A stretch of DNA of 14,102 bases. Origin: JAXIHJ01 sp034189755 (GTDB lineage: Bacteria > Planctomycetota > Phycisphaerae > SM23-33). The stretch lies in contig JAXIHJ010000118.1 of the NCBI GenBank assembly GCA_034189755.1, positions 1-14,102 of the forward strand, in the 5' to 3' direction. The translations under genes were made by a program, and so were the position numbers. The notes beneath the pieces were generated by a model. The model made no database searches. It worked only from the letters and a program-made list of their open reading frames with translations, and was not told the origin of the DNA. Positions 1 to 6,224 of this stretch are shown here, piece after piece (the first letter of the stretch is position 1; the number at the start of each line of letters is the position of its first letter).

Positions 1-1287
1 TCAATCGGCAGGCCAAAGCAAGGGCCGGCGGCCAAAGGCCCCGGCCGGTTTATATCGCACGACCGGCGCGCCGCTGAGGAGCTTGACGCCGTACTGACCG
101 TCAGCAGGGCGCTGGGCGGCAAGCTTGACCTGCAGGGCGTACTCGGCGTGGCGCTGGAAGAGGTCGCGGAAATAGCGGGGGCGGAGGGGGCCAGTATTCT
201 ATTGATTGACCCCGAGACGTCCGTAATGCGCTTTTACCTGGCGGCCGGCCCGGGCGCAGATGCAGCCAAGTCCGTGCCCCTGCCGCCCGGGGAAGGTATT
301 TGCGGCCATACGGTGCGAACGGGCGAGCCGTTCATCGTCAATGACGCCCAGAACGACCCGCGGCTGTATCGCCGCGTTGATAACACCACCGGTGTAACCA
401 CTCGCAACATCCTGTGCGTGCCGCTTCGCAGCAATGAGCGGCTTTGGGGCGTGCTGGAGCTTATCAACAAGCACGGCGGTGCCGATTTCGACAAGCATGA
501 TCTCAGCCTGGCCGAGGCCGTCGGCGCACAGATCGCCCTGGCCCTGGAGAACGCGCACCTGCACGCCGAGGGCCTGCGGAAAGAACGCATGGCGGCGGTG
601 GGGCGGACGGTCAGCGGGCTGGCGCACTGCGTCAAGAACGTCCTGAACGGCATCCGTTCCGGCTCGGCCGTCGTGGACCGCTCGCTGGCTGTGAAGGATT
701 TCGACCGTGTAAATCACGGCTGGGGCGTTGTAAGCAAGAATTTCACCATGCTCAGCAACCTGGTGCTCGACATGCTTTCGCTTGCGCGGGAAGCGAATTG
801 CCACCCGTTTCCCACGGACGTCAACGACCTGGCTGAGCAGGTCTGCCAGTTGATGACAGACCGTGCCGCCGAACGCGGCATCGACGTCGGCTTCGTGCCG
901 GCTGAAAATTTGCAGGAAGTGATGACGGACCCGACTCAGATATACCGCTGTCTGCTGAATCTTCTTACAAACGCGGTTGACGCCGGCCGGGAGGGCGGCC
1001 GCGTGGCCGTGCGCATCTATCGGGGCCCGGGCAGGCCGCGGCTGACGATAAGCGTGGCGGATAACGGGGCGGGCATATCGCCCGAGAATCGCAGCAAGCT
1101 GTTCAGGGAATTCTTCACGACCAAGGGCAACCACGGCACCGGCCTGGGACTGCCCGTGACCAAGAAGCTGATTAACGCCCTCGGTGGGACCATCAAGTTC
1201 CACAGCGTGGTGGAACGAGGAACGAAGTTTGTCATTGCGCTGCCGATCGACGGCATGCCGAACACGGACAAGGAGACGAGTACATGA
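1..1287 (+). CDS. GAF-domain sensor histidine kinase, 5' end outside the window
   Basis: This is a cytoplasmic-type two-component sensor kinase that should autophosphorylate on His and pass phosphate to the response regulator that follows. The frame is open from base 1 with no ATG, GTG or TTG before a GTG at 148. That GTG lies inside the first GAF helix, so the true start is upstream of the window and about 428 codons are visible. In order: a GAF domain (roughly bases 120-560), a short linker helix, an H-box with motif GLAHCVKN (His codon 625-627), an N-box with LLNLLTNAVDAG, a G1 box DNGAGI, an F box FFTTK and a G2 box GTGLGL. These are all the HATPase_c motifs needed for activity. No membrane segment is visible. 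The last codons overlap the regulator start (ATGA). The signal sensed by GAF is unknown. The family call is firm; the role is not. Confidence 0.93.
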   Translation, partial: SIGRPKQGPAAKGPGRFISHDRRAAEELDAVLTVSRALGGKLDLQGVLGVALEEVAEIAGAEGASILLIDPETSVMRFYLAAGPGADAAKSVPLPPGEGICGHTVRTGEPFIVNDAQNDPRLYRRVDNTTGVTTRNILCVPLRSNERLWGVLELINKHGGADFDKHDLSLAEAVGAQIALALENAHLHAEGLRKERMAAVGRTVSGLAHCVKNVLNGIRSGSAVVDRSLAVKDFDRVNHGWGVVSKNFTMLSNLVLDMLSLAREANCHPFPTDVNDLAEQVCQLMTDRAAERGIDVGFVPAENLQEVMTDPTQIYRCLLNLLTNAVDAGREGGRVAVRIYRGPGRPRLTISVADNGAGISPENRSKLFREFFTTKGNHGTGLGLPVTKKLINALGGTIKFHSVVERGTKFVIALPIDGMPNTDKETST

Positions 1288-1688
1288 CTGACGCCGCCAA
1301 GATTCTGATCGCAGATGATGAGCAGGATTGCATCGATTTTGTTCGCGACGCCCTGGCCGATACGCCGTACGAGGTGCTGTCGGCTATGGACGGCGAAGAG
1401 GCGATGAAAGTGGCCCGCGAGCAAAATCCGCAATTGGTTATACTCGACGTGCAAATGCCAAAGCTCAGCGGGTTCGAGGTCTTCAATCAGCTTCGGTCCG
1501 ATACGAAACTTTCTACGGTGCCCGTTATCATGCTGACGGCCGTTGCCGAGCGGACGGGCGTAAAGTTCTCCGGCAAGGACATGGGCGACTATCTCGGCAG
1601 CGAGCCTGAAGCCTACGTGGACAAGCCCATCGAGCCGATCGTGCTAAAGCAGACGGTCAACAGGCTCCTGAAGCAGGCCGGCGCGTAG
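1284..1688 (+). CDS. Single-domain response regulator (REC only)
   Basis: This 134-residue CheY-like receiver has no output domain. It has the acidic pair D11-D12, phosphoacceptor D55 in the context VILDVQMP, T85 in MLTA, and K114 in the motif DKP, so all residues needed for phosphotransfer are present. Its ATG overlaps the kinase stop by four bases, which indicates translational coupling and a cognate pair. With no DNA-binding or enzymatic domain, it probably acts by protein-protein contact or as a phosphorelay shuttle. A short insertion around residues 90-108 before K114 is slightly longer than in CheY. It converges on the minus-strand NTPase gene with only 12 bases between the stops, and no terminator is visible there. 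Confidence 0.95.
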   Translation: MTDAAKILIADDEQDCIDFVRDALADTPYEVLSAMDGEEAMKVAREQNPQLVILDVQMPKLSGFEVFNQLRSDTKLSTVPVIMLTAVAERTGVKFSGKDMGDYLGSEPEAYVDKPIEPIVLKQTVNRLLKQAGA

Positions 1689-1700
1689 ATCCAAAGCAGG

Positions 1701-2240
1701 TCAGTGTGAAACTCTCAGCACGTCGATGACGGTCTTGAGGGCGTCGGCCCCTCCCGCCGCCGGCACGATTAGGGGTTGGAACAAAGCGTAAAGCCGGCGG
1801 ACTGCGTCTACGCTGCCGTCGCGCACCACCAGCAGGCCAAGCCCGCCCGTCGAGCGCAGCAGTTCGTCGACAGCCTCCCGCCAGCCTCCGCCGGCCAGCT
1901 CCAGCGGGCCGAATTCATCCACGATTACCATATCGGCCGTACCCGCCGCAGGACCAAGTGCTTTGCGGCCAAGCGCCAGGCCCTCGGCGGTAAGCGCAAA
2001 TTCACCGATTATCTGTGGGCCGTGTCCGCCCAATCGGCTCAGTGTGGTGCGTTTTTTGGTATGGATGTCCACCACGTCGAAGCCCGTCAGCCGACGGCCA
2101 TGATAAACGGCAGGCGCGACCAGGCCGGCGACGGAAAAACCAGCCGACCGGGCCTTTGAAACCAGCTTCAACACCGCGGTCGTCTTGCCCGAATGTTTCG
2201 GCCCGGTCCAGAGGATGAGCTTGGCGCGAGGCGGTTTCAT
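1701..2240 (-). CDS. THEP1-like P-loop NTPase
   Basis: This 179-residue P-loop protein resembles the nucleoside-triphosphatase THEP1/NTPase_1 family. A Walker A motif GPKHSGKTT lies at residues 13-21 and a Walker B with the family signature VIVDEFGPLEL at 105-115. The family hydrolyses NTPs in vitro, but its cellular job is unclear. I chose the ATG at 2240 because the P-loop follows directly, as in relatives, and because the ATG overlaps the stop of the upstream membrane protein (ATGA). The open frame runs on to 2660, but that stretch only shadows the membrane protein gene. The coupling implies an energised or nucleotide-gated partner for the membrane protein. A role in molybdenum or tungsten handling is inferred only from the neighbouring Mo-enzyme locus and from the ModE-like site upstream of this gene block. 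Confidence 0.85.
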   Translation of the reverse strand: MKPPRAKLILWTGPKHSGKTTAVLKLVSKARSAGFSVAGLVAPAVYHGRRLTGFDVVDIHTKKRTTLSRLGGHGPQIIGEFALTAEGLALGRKALGPAAGTADMVIVDEFGPLELAGGGWREAVDELLRSTGGLGLLVVRDGSVDAVRRLYALFQPLIVPAAGGADALKTVIDVLRVSH

Positions 2241-2878
2241 ACGGCCAGGAGTATCGCTGCGGCCCAGAGCGTAGCCGTAACCAGGCATAGGCCGACCGTA
2301 GCAAGCTGCGGTCGCAGCAGGGCCGGGCGAACCGTTTTTCGCCCAATCGCCTCGGCTAGGCGGAAGGTCGGCGGCACGAGAATCGCGCCGCCGCCGGCGG
2401 CCAGGGTGCCGCTTATCAAAATGTGCCGCAGGACCTTCGCCGGACCGCCTGCGGCCCATGGCTGATAACGAAATACATATGTAATCAGAAGGGCGAATAA
2501 CACATAGCTGCCATATGTCGCGGCGACTGCGCACAAGGCCTTGTTTCGCCTCGGCAGCAGGCTGAAAACAATCTCGTATGTCGCACCCAGCAGAAAAATG
2601 CCAAGCAGGTGGCACGTGTATATCGGCGTTTCCGCGATCGCCGAGAACATGGCGAGGCATTTATAGCCGGCTGCACAGCAGCCTACAGCCAGCGAGACCC
2701 CGGCCTGCGGGAGGTGCGCCTTGGCCAGGCTCAATACGACGAGGGCAATAACGGTCAATGGTACAGAGGCATAACCAAAGCCGGTGCGGTAAAGCGCCTC
2801 GCCCACAAAAACCTCCGAAATGCCCCACACGCTGCCGAAGAACAGGATTCCAAGGATTATTGACATAGCCTTTTTCAT
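2237..2878 (-). CDS. Polytopic membrane protein of unknown function
   Basis: This is a 213-residue integral membrane protein that I do not recognise by name. Hydrophobic segments lie near residues 5-25, 36-52, 58-82, 88-108, 114-136, 152-170 and 192-213, giving six or seven helices. Conserved-looking polar residues inside or beside helices include W18, E22, E27, Y87, H90 and E102. The start at 2878 begins MKKAM, is followed at once by helix 1, and has GGAG eight bases upstream. An ATG at 2935 would add 19 residues but has no ribosome binding site. It overlaps the THEP1-like NTPase gene. Size and helix count are compatible with a substrate-binding component of an ECF-type transporter or with another small permease, but no family motif proves that. 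It lies 84 bases downstream of the PEP-CTERM gene, with no terminator visible between them. Confidence 0.8.
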   Translation of the reverse strand: MKKAMSIILGILFFGSVWGISEVFVGEALYRTGFGYASVPLTVIALVVLSLAKAHLPQAGVSLAVGCCAAGYKCLAMFSAIAETPIYTCHLLGIFLLGATYEIVFSLLPRRNKALCAVAATYGSYVLFALLITYVFRYQPWAAGGPAKVLRHILISGTLAAGGGAILVPPTFRLAEAIGRKTVRPALLRPQLATVGLCLVTATLWAAAILLAV

Positions 2879-2962
2879 AGTTCCGACTCCGTACCTTGCC
2901 CGGGTATTCCCTGCTGATTCTCTCACAAATCCCATCGCCGCGCCAAAGATAACCGGACTTTG

Positions 2963-3805
2963 CTACGTCCGTTTCTTCCTGCCGAGCATCGCCGCAGAGC
3001 CGAGCAGCAGCAGGACGACCGACGCTGGCTCGGGAACAAAGTCAGCGCCGCTGCGGGTCAAAAGCTGATAGTAATCATAGTCGTTGGATGTTTTGGTGTA
3101 TTGCTCCAGCACGCCGACAATCGCGTCGAAGCCGGCGCCGAGGCCGACTTTAGCATGGTAGTCTTCGACCGCCTGCCTGTCGACATTTAGATAATCGCTG
3201 GCCCAGCAGGCCCCGGCGGTGTTGGTTAGTTCGTAATTGTCGCTGTGCGAGCCAAGGTCCATAGCCGTAACCGTAACATCGGCGACGCTCAACAGCATGC
3301 CTTCGTATTTTTCGGCCTGGACGGGGTCGGCGCTTTCATCACCGGCGCCCAGTATCGACAGATCGATGACCGTCGGGTCAACAGTGTGGCCGCCGGAGAC
3401 TACCGTAAAACTCGAGCCATAGTTCATTACGTCAAAAAGAAGATACGTCGTGCCGCGTGCCTTGCTGGACTCGTCCACGTATACATCGGTCAGGTCCACC
3501 CGGTCGCCGATCTGAAGACCATCAGCTAGTGTGCCGTCGAAGACCTTAATTTCGATGCCGGCCCATTCCGAGAAGCCGGGGTCCTGGATTATCACTCGCG
3601 GAGTGCTCTTGCCCGGCGGCGTGGCTGCGTAAGTTACGACACCGCCGGTTACATCCACGATTTGATTGGCGTAGAAGGATGTCCAGCCATTTGCCGCATC
3701 GCTGAACTGAACATCCGGTATTGTCAGCGATGGTATTGGCACCGCCTCAGCCGCGCCCGCCGAAGCCAAAATTACCAGTACAATAAAACCTGTCGTCTTT
3801 TGCAT
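2963..3805 (-). CDS. Exported PEP-CTERM sorting-domain protein
   Basis: This is a 280-residue secreted or surface protein. Residues 1-21 form a signal peptide with a likely cleavage after the Ala-Glu-Ala near residue 21. The C-terminus (257-280) is a PEP-CTERM tail: the motif VPEPAS, a hydrophobic helix, then RKKRT. That tail is recognised by exosortase-type sorting enzymes. The body has alternating beta-type sequence, including stretches such as GLQIGDRVDLTDVYV and YEGMLLSVADVTV. These are reminiscent of OB-fold-like domains seen in exported planctomycete proteins, but the domain call is tentative. The ATG at 3805 has AGAGGA five bases upstream. The gene follows the prepilin-like gene by 15 bases on the same strand, so the two are probably cotranscribed. 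No exosortase is in the window. Confidence 0.9.
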   Translation of the reverse strand: MQKTTGFIVLVILASAGAAEAVPIPSLTIPDVQFSDAANGWTSFYANQIVDVTGGVVTYAATPPGKSTPRVIIQDPGFSEWAGIEIKVFDGTLADGLQIGDRVDLTDVYVDESSKARGTTYLLFDVMNYGSSFTVVSGGHTVDPTVIDLSILGAGDESADPVQAEKYEGMLLSVADVTVTAMDLGSHSDNYELTNTAGACWASDYLNVDRQAVEDYHAKVGLGAGFDAIVGVLEQYTKTSNDYDYYQLLTRSGADFVPEPASVVLLLLGSAAMLGRKKRT

Positions 3806-3810
3806 CGTTT

Positions 3811-3816
3811 TCCTCT
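3811..3816 (-). promoter_or_regulatory. Ribosome binding site of the PEP-CTERM gene
   Basis: AGAGGA read on the minus strand, five bases before the ATG at 3805 and inside the 15-base gap after the prepilin-like gene. It supports independent translation initiation within one transcript. Confidence 0.7.
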
Positions 3817-3820
3817 CTTT

Positions 3821-4618
3821 CTATGGGCCTTTGCCCACCGGATACGGGAACCAGTTTTCGTCATCTCGCGGCGGAACCTCCATGTCCGCGGGCCACTCGG
3901 GTTTCCATACCGAAGCGGTCCACTCCACGTGGTAATCACAAAACAGAATCGACCCGCCTAATTCGCCGCCGTGCCGCGCGTGGCGGGCGCTGAAGGCCTT
4001 GGGATAACTGCCGCAGTATTTGCCCGCGGAGGGGCAGGCGCCCTGTCCGCCATAACCGAAGCGAGTATCCAGAAGCTGGTCGAACAACAGCACGACTTGC
4101 TGCGGCGCGACGATTAAATCGGTGTTCAGGAAACTCGGCATGGGCTTTCCGCCGTCGCCGGGTGCGCGCCAGCAATCATCGTCCAGTTCCAGGCACGAAT
4201 TCATTGCGTAGGAGAAATAGCCGTTTCGTCGCGGCGGGTAGCCGTACTGGTTGTCAGGCCCCAGCCGGGCGGCGGGACACTGGAAAAACGTTCCCTCGCC
4301 CGGTCTCTGCCAGATGGCATGGTCCCGCCAGGGCTTGCCGCCGATAATAGCCGGCAGCACGTCCACCCAGCCGAACCAGTCCGCCTGGCCCTTGTCGCGG
4401 TCCAGACCGTCGGTGTGGGGATAGAACCCATTGTTATCGGCGGCGTACAACGCGAAGGCCGAACCCCACTGATGGAGCCGGTTCTGGCAGGTAACCAGTT
4501 GAGCGATTGTCTTCGCCCGTGCCAGCGAAGGCAGAAGAATGCCGGCCAGCAGGGCGATAATCGCTATGACAATTAGCAACTCGATGAGGGTAAAGGCCTT
4601 TGAGCGACGAGCGAGCAA
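3821..4618 (-). CDS. Prepilin-like protein with type IV pilin N-terminus
   Basis: This 265-residue protein carries a type II secretion/type IV pilin methylation signal. The positively charged leader MLARRSKA is followed by FTLIELLIVIAIIALLAGILLPSLARAK, with the conserved Glu at +5 (residue 13) if cleavage falls between A8 and F9. The residue before the cleavage point is Ala rather than the usual Gly. The C-terminal part contains RHARHGGELGG and ILFCDYHVEW, a degenerate version of the H-X9-DG motif common in planctomycete prepilin-like proteins. Eight cysteines (residues 44, 113, 138, 148, 194, 202, 227 of the mature region among them) may form disulfides outside the cytoplasm. The start is a TTG supported by AGGAG eight bases upstream; no ATG or GTG fits. 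It is the first gene of its operon, behind the promoter and operator at 4661-4706. Confidence 0.9.
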   Translation of the reverse strand: MLARRSKAFTLIELLIVIAIIALLAGILLPSLARAKTIAQLVTCQNRLHQWGSAFALYAADNNGFYPHTDGLDRDKGQADWFGWVDVLPAIIGGKPWRDHAIWQRPGEGTFFQCPAARLGPDNQYGYPPRRNGYFSYAMNSCLELDDDCWRAPGDGGKPMPSFLNTDLIVAPQQVVLLFDQLLDTRFGYGGQGACPSAGKYCGSYPKAFSARHARHGGELGGSILFCDYHVEWTASVWKPEWPADMEVPPRDDENWFPYPVGKGP

Positions 4619-4626
4619 CCTGATTT

Positions 4627-4631
4627 CTCCT
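4627..4631 (-). promoter_or_regulatory. Ribosome binding site that fixes the TTG start
   Basis: AGGAG on the minus strand, eight bases before the TTG at 4618. It is the evidence that the prepilin-like gene uses this rare start codon. Confidence 0.8.
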
Positions 4632-4660
4632 GAGCAAGCACAGAGCGAACAAAAGCATTG

Positions 4661-4688
4661 AGCGTTATGCCATGAGCAGCATAACGAT
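4661..4688 (-). promoter_or_regulatory. ModE-type operator palindrome
   Basis: A perfect 8-base inverted repeat, CGTTATGC at 4663-4670 and GCATAACG at 4679-4686, is separated by eight bases. The arms give CGTTAT-N12-ATAACG, the same arms and spacing as I recall for the ModE operator of Escherichia coli modABCD. The wider 28-base window also aligns, without gaps, to the published-type consensus ATCGNTATATA-N6-TATATAACGAT, matching at most outer positions but not at the inner AT positions. It lies just beyond the stop of a ModE-like gene and overlaps the -10 box of the promoter for the minus-strand prepilin block, a typical repressor position. That the local ModE-like protein binds it is inference. 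Confidence 0.65.
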
Positions 4689-4706
4689 TTGCCACGTGCG
4701 AGTCAA
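4678..4706 (-). promoter_or_regulatory. Sigma-70-type promoter for the prepilin/PEP-CTERM block
   Basis: On the minus strand, TTGACT (4706-4701) is followed after exactly 17 bases by TATGCT (4683-4678). Both hexamers are close to the sigma-70 consensus. Transcription would start near 4671, leaving about 52 untranslated bases that include the AGGAG before the TTG at 4618. The -10 box lies within one arm of the ModE-type palindrome, so a bound regulator would block the polymerase. It starts 16 bases past the modE stop and so gives the downstream genes a promoter of their own. Confidence 0.65.
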
Positions 4707-4721
4707 GGGGTAAAGGGAGGA

Positions 4722-5078
4722 TTATTGTCCGAAGTTTTTTTTGAACCTTGCGTCTACGAGTTTGTCTACGCCGTCTCTGAATCGTCTGTATTGGCTCAGG
4801 AGTTTTCGCCCCTGGTCCGTGAGTTGCGAGCCGCCGCCGCCCCTGCCACCGGTGGTCCGGACCAGCAGTTTCATGCCCAGCCGGCGTTCCATCTCTCGCA
4901 GCCGGCCCCACAGGCCGCGATAGCTCATGCCCATAGACTCAGCCGCCGCAGCCAGCGAGCCTGTCTGCTCGATTTGCTCCAACAGCTCGGCCTTGCCGTC
5001 CCCGAAGACGGCCCGGCCGCCGCTTTCCAGCCAGACCTTGGATTTGGCGGTAAGCTTGTGGTGTCGTTCGGTGGTCAT
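4722..5078 (-). CDS. modE: ModE-type winged-helix regulator without a molybdate-binding domain
   Basis: This 118-residue protein matches the N-terminal DNA-binding domain of ModE (a LysR-like winged helix). The helix-turn-helix is near residues 39-62 (motif TGSLAAAAESMGMSYRGLW), followed by REMERRLG and the diagnostic wing RTTGGRGGGG (74-83) with LTDQGRKLL. Full-length ModE is about 260 residues, with two C-terminal molbindin (Mop/TOBE) domains that bind molybdate; these are absent here. The protein may therefore not sense the metal by itself. It is the last gene of the fdhD operon, 33 bases after the UroD-like gene. Its stop lies 36 bases from the ModE-type palindrome, an arrangement that makes the downstream prepilin block its likely target. 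The family call is strong. Its metal response is inferred from family and neighbours. Confidence 0.9.
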   Translation of the reverse strand: MTTERHHKLTAKSKVWLESGGRAVFGDGKAELLEQIEQTGSLAAAAESMGMSYRGLWGRLREMERRLGMKLLVRTTGGRGGGGSQLTDQGRKLLSQYRRFRDGVDKLVDARFKKNFGQ

Positions 5079-5111
5079 TTTCCAGTTTCCATTGCCACGC
5101 CACGCTGCATC

Positions 5112-6224
5112 TTAATATCCGCCTTCCTCATCGACCACTTCCATGACGGCTTGATAATTCTCGAATGAGACCGTAGGGGGGAGGGAATGGTCCGAGTGGA
5201 AGATGTAACCGCGGGCGGTCTTGCCGGCGCGGATCCTTCTGCGGGCTTCCCGGACCGCCTCGTCCTTGGAAGACGACAAAGCTTTTACGGACACATTGCC
5301 CATGAAGCTGATTTGCCGGCCGAAGGCATCGGCGAGTTGGCCCACGTCCATTCCCGCCTGGACCTCCATCGGCTGAAGACAGTCGATGCCCGCTTCAATC
5401 AGCATCGGCACGGCCTCCGTAACTCGGCCGTCACTGTGGTAGATGACCCGGAGTCCGCACTCGTGGAATGTGTGGAACATCCGCTTGTGGTGTGGAAACA
5501 AAAGTGCGCGATACATCGCCGGCGAAAACATCAATCCGTTTTTGTAGGCGATGTCCCCGCCGACGAATATCCCGTCTGCCCTGATACCGCGCCGATGAAG
5601 CGATTCCACTTGATTACAGACTAATGTCGCGTGGGCATCGAACATCTCGTTTACAAGTTTCGGCTCCGTTGCCATCCACACCAGCAGCGTTTCGTCACCC
5701 ACGCGGGCCATCGTCGCCTCGTACGGGTCCGGTGTGTGCAGCAGGAAAAATTTCCGGGCGATCTCCCGGCTGGTTTGGACGGCCTGGGCCAACGTTTCGC
5801 AGGAGACTTTTTCGTAGGAGTTGAAGTAGTCGCCGTAACGCCCCCAGGTGCAGCGATGTTCGTTGGCTGCCAGCCGCTCGCGAAGCCGGTTCCAATCCTC
5901 GCGCGACCGGATCGAGAACTCTATCGGGGCGGGTATGCCGTGCTCGTCCTTCCAATGTTTTACCAGGACGCCGTTGTTGTCGCGCGTGAGTATGAATTCG
6001 TCCGTTTCCTCCACGGTCCGGCTCGGCAGCCCGAATGAGCTGTCGATGTTCACCATCAGCCCCATGTCCATGCCGAAAAAGTCCGCCGGGTGGACACCTT
6101 CAGCCAGCCCTTCCTCATGCCAGCGCCGGACCGTGTGTGGCCAGGGCGCCTCGGCCTTGCCGATTCTGTCGGCCTTCCGGCCGGTCAGTAGTCTGCCAAC
6201 TCGCTCCTTGGACGTTATGCTCAT
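5112..6224 (-). CDS. Uroporphyrinogen decarboxylase (URO-D) superfamily protein, function unassigned
   Basis: This is a 370-residue TIM-barrel protein of the URO-D superfamily, which includes HemE and the corrinoid-dependent methyltransferases MtaA/CmuA. It opens with SKERVGRLLTGRKADR, where HemE-like enzymes have their substrate-binding start, but the HemE Arg-rich signature is not present. At 263-266 it has HSDG, where MtaA-type methyltransferases have a Zn-binding His-X-Cys. Near the C-terminus, HSDHSLPP (343-350) and SFENY (353-357) take the place of the usual third Cys region. So it is neither clearly a heme enzyme nor a standard Zn methyltransferase. The ATG at 6224 overlaps the fdhD stop (ATGA), so it is coupled to FdhD; the longer open frame to 6707 is a shadow of fdhD. 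A role in cofactor or C1 metabolism beside formate dehydrogenase is only a guess. Confidence 0.85.
   Translation of the reverse strand: MSITSKERVGRLLTGRKADRIGKAEAPWPHTVRRWHEEGLAEGVHPADFFGMDMGLMVNIDSSFGLPSRTVEETDEFILTRDNNGVLVKHWKDEHGIPAPIEFSIRSREDWNRLRERLAANEHRCTWGRYGDYFNSYEKVSCETLAQAVQTSREIARKFFLLHTPDPYEATMARVGDETLLVWMATEPKLVNEMFDAHATLVCNQVESLHRRGIRADGIFVGGDIAYKNGLMFSPAMYRALLFPHHKRMFHTFHECGLRVIYHSDGRVTEAVPMLIEAGIDCLQPMEVQAGMDVGQLADAFGRQISFMGNVSVKALSSSKDEAVREARRRIRAGKTARGYIFHSDHSLPPTVSFENYQAVMEVVDEEGGY

Noticed and set aside
199..1203. 334-codon minus-strand open frame opposite the kinase
   Set aside because: It is antisense to a clear GAF-HATPase gene, is low in recognisable motifs and rich in Arg/His/Ala from GC-rich codons; a shadow.
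148..1287. GTG at 148 as the start of the histidine kinase
   Set aside because: It falls inside the first helix of the GAF domain, and the frame is open to base 1 with sequence that continues the domain; the gene simply begins outside the window.
1689..1700. Bidirectional terminator between the converging response regulator and NTPase genes
   Set aside because: Only 12 bases separate the stops and no inverted repeat is visible there.
2241..2660. N-terminal extension of the NTPase up to 2660
   Set aside because: It would overlie the membrane protein gene; the ATG at 2240 with ATGA overlap and the adjacent P-loop gives the normal family length.
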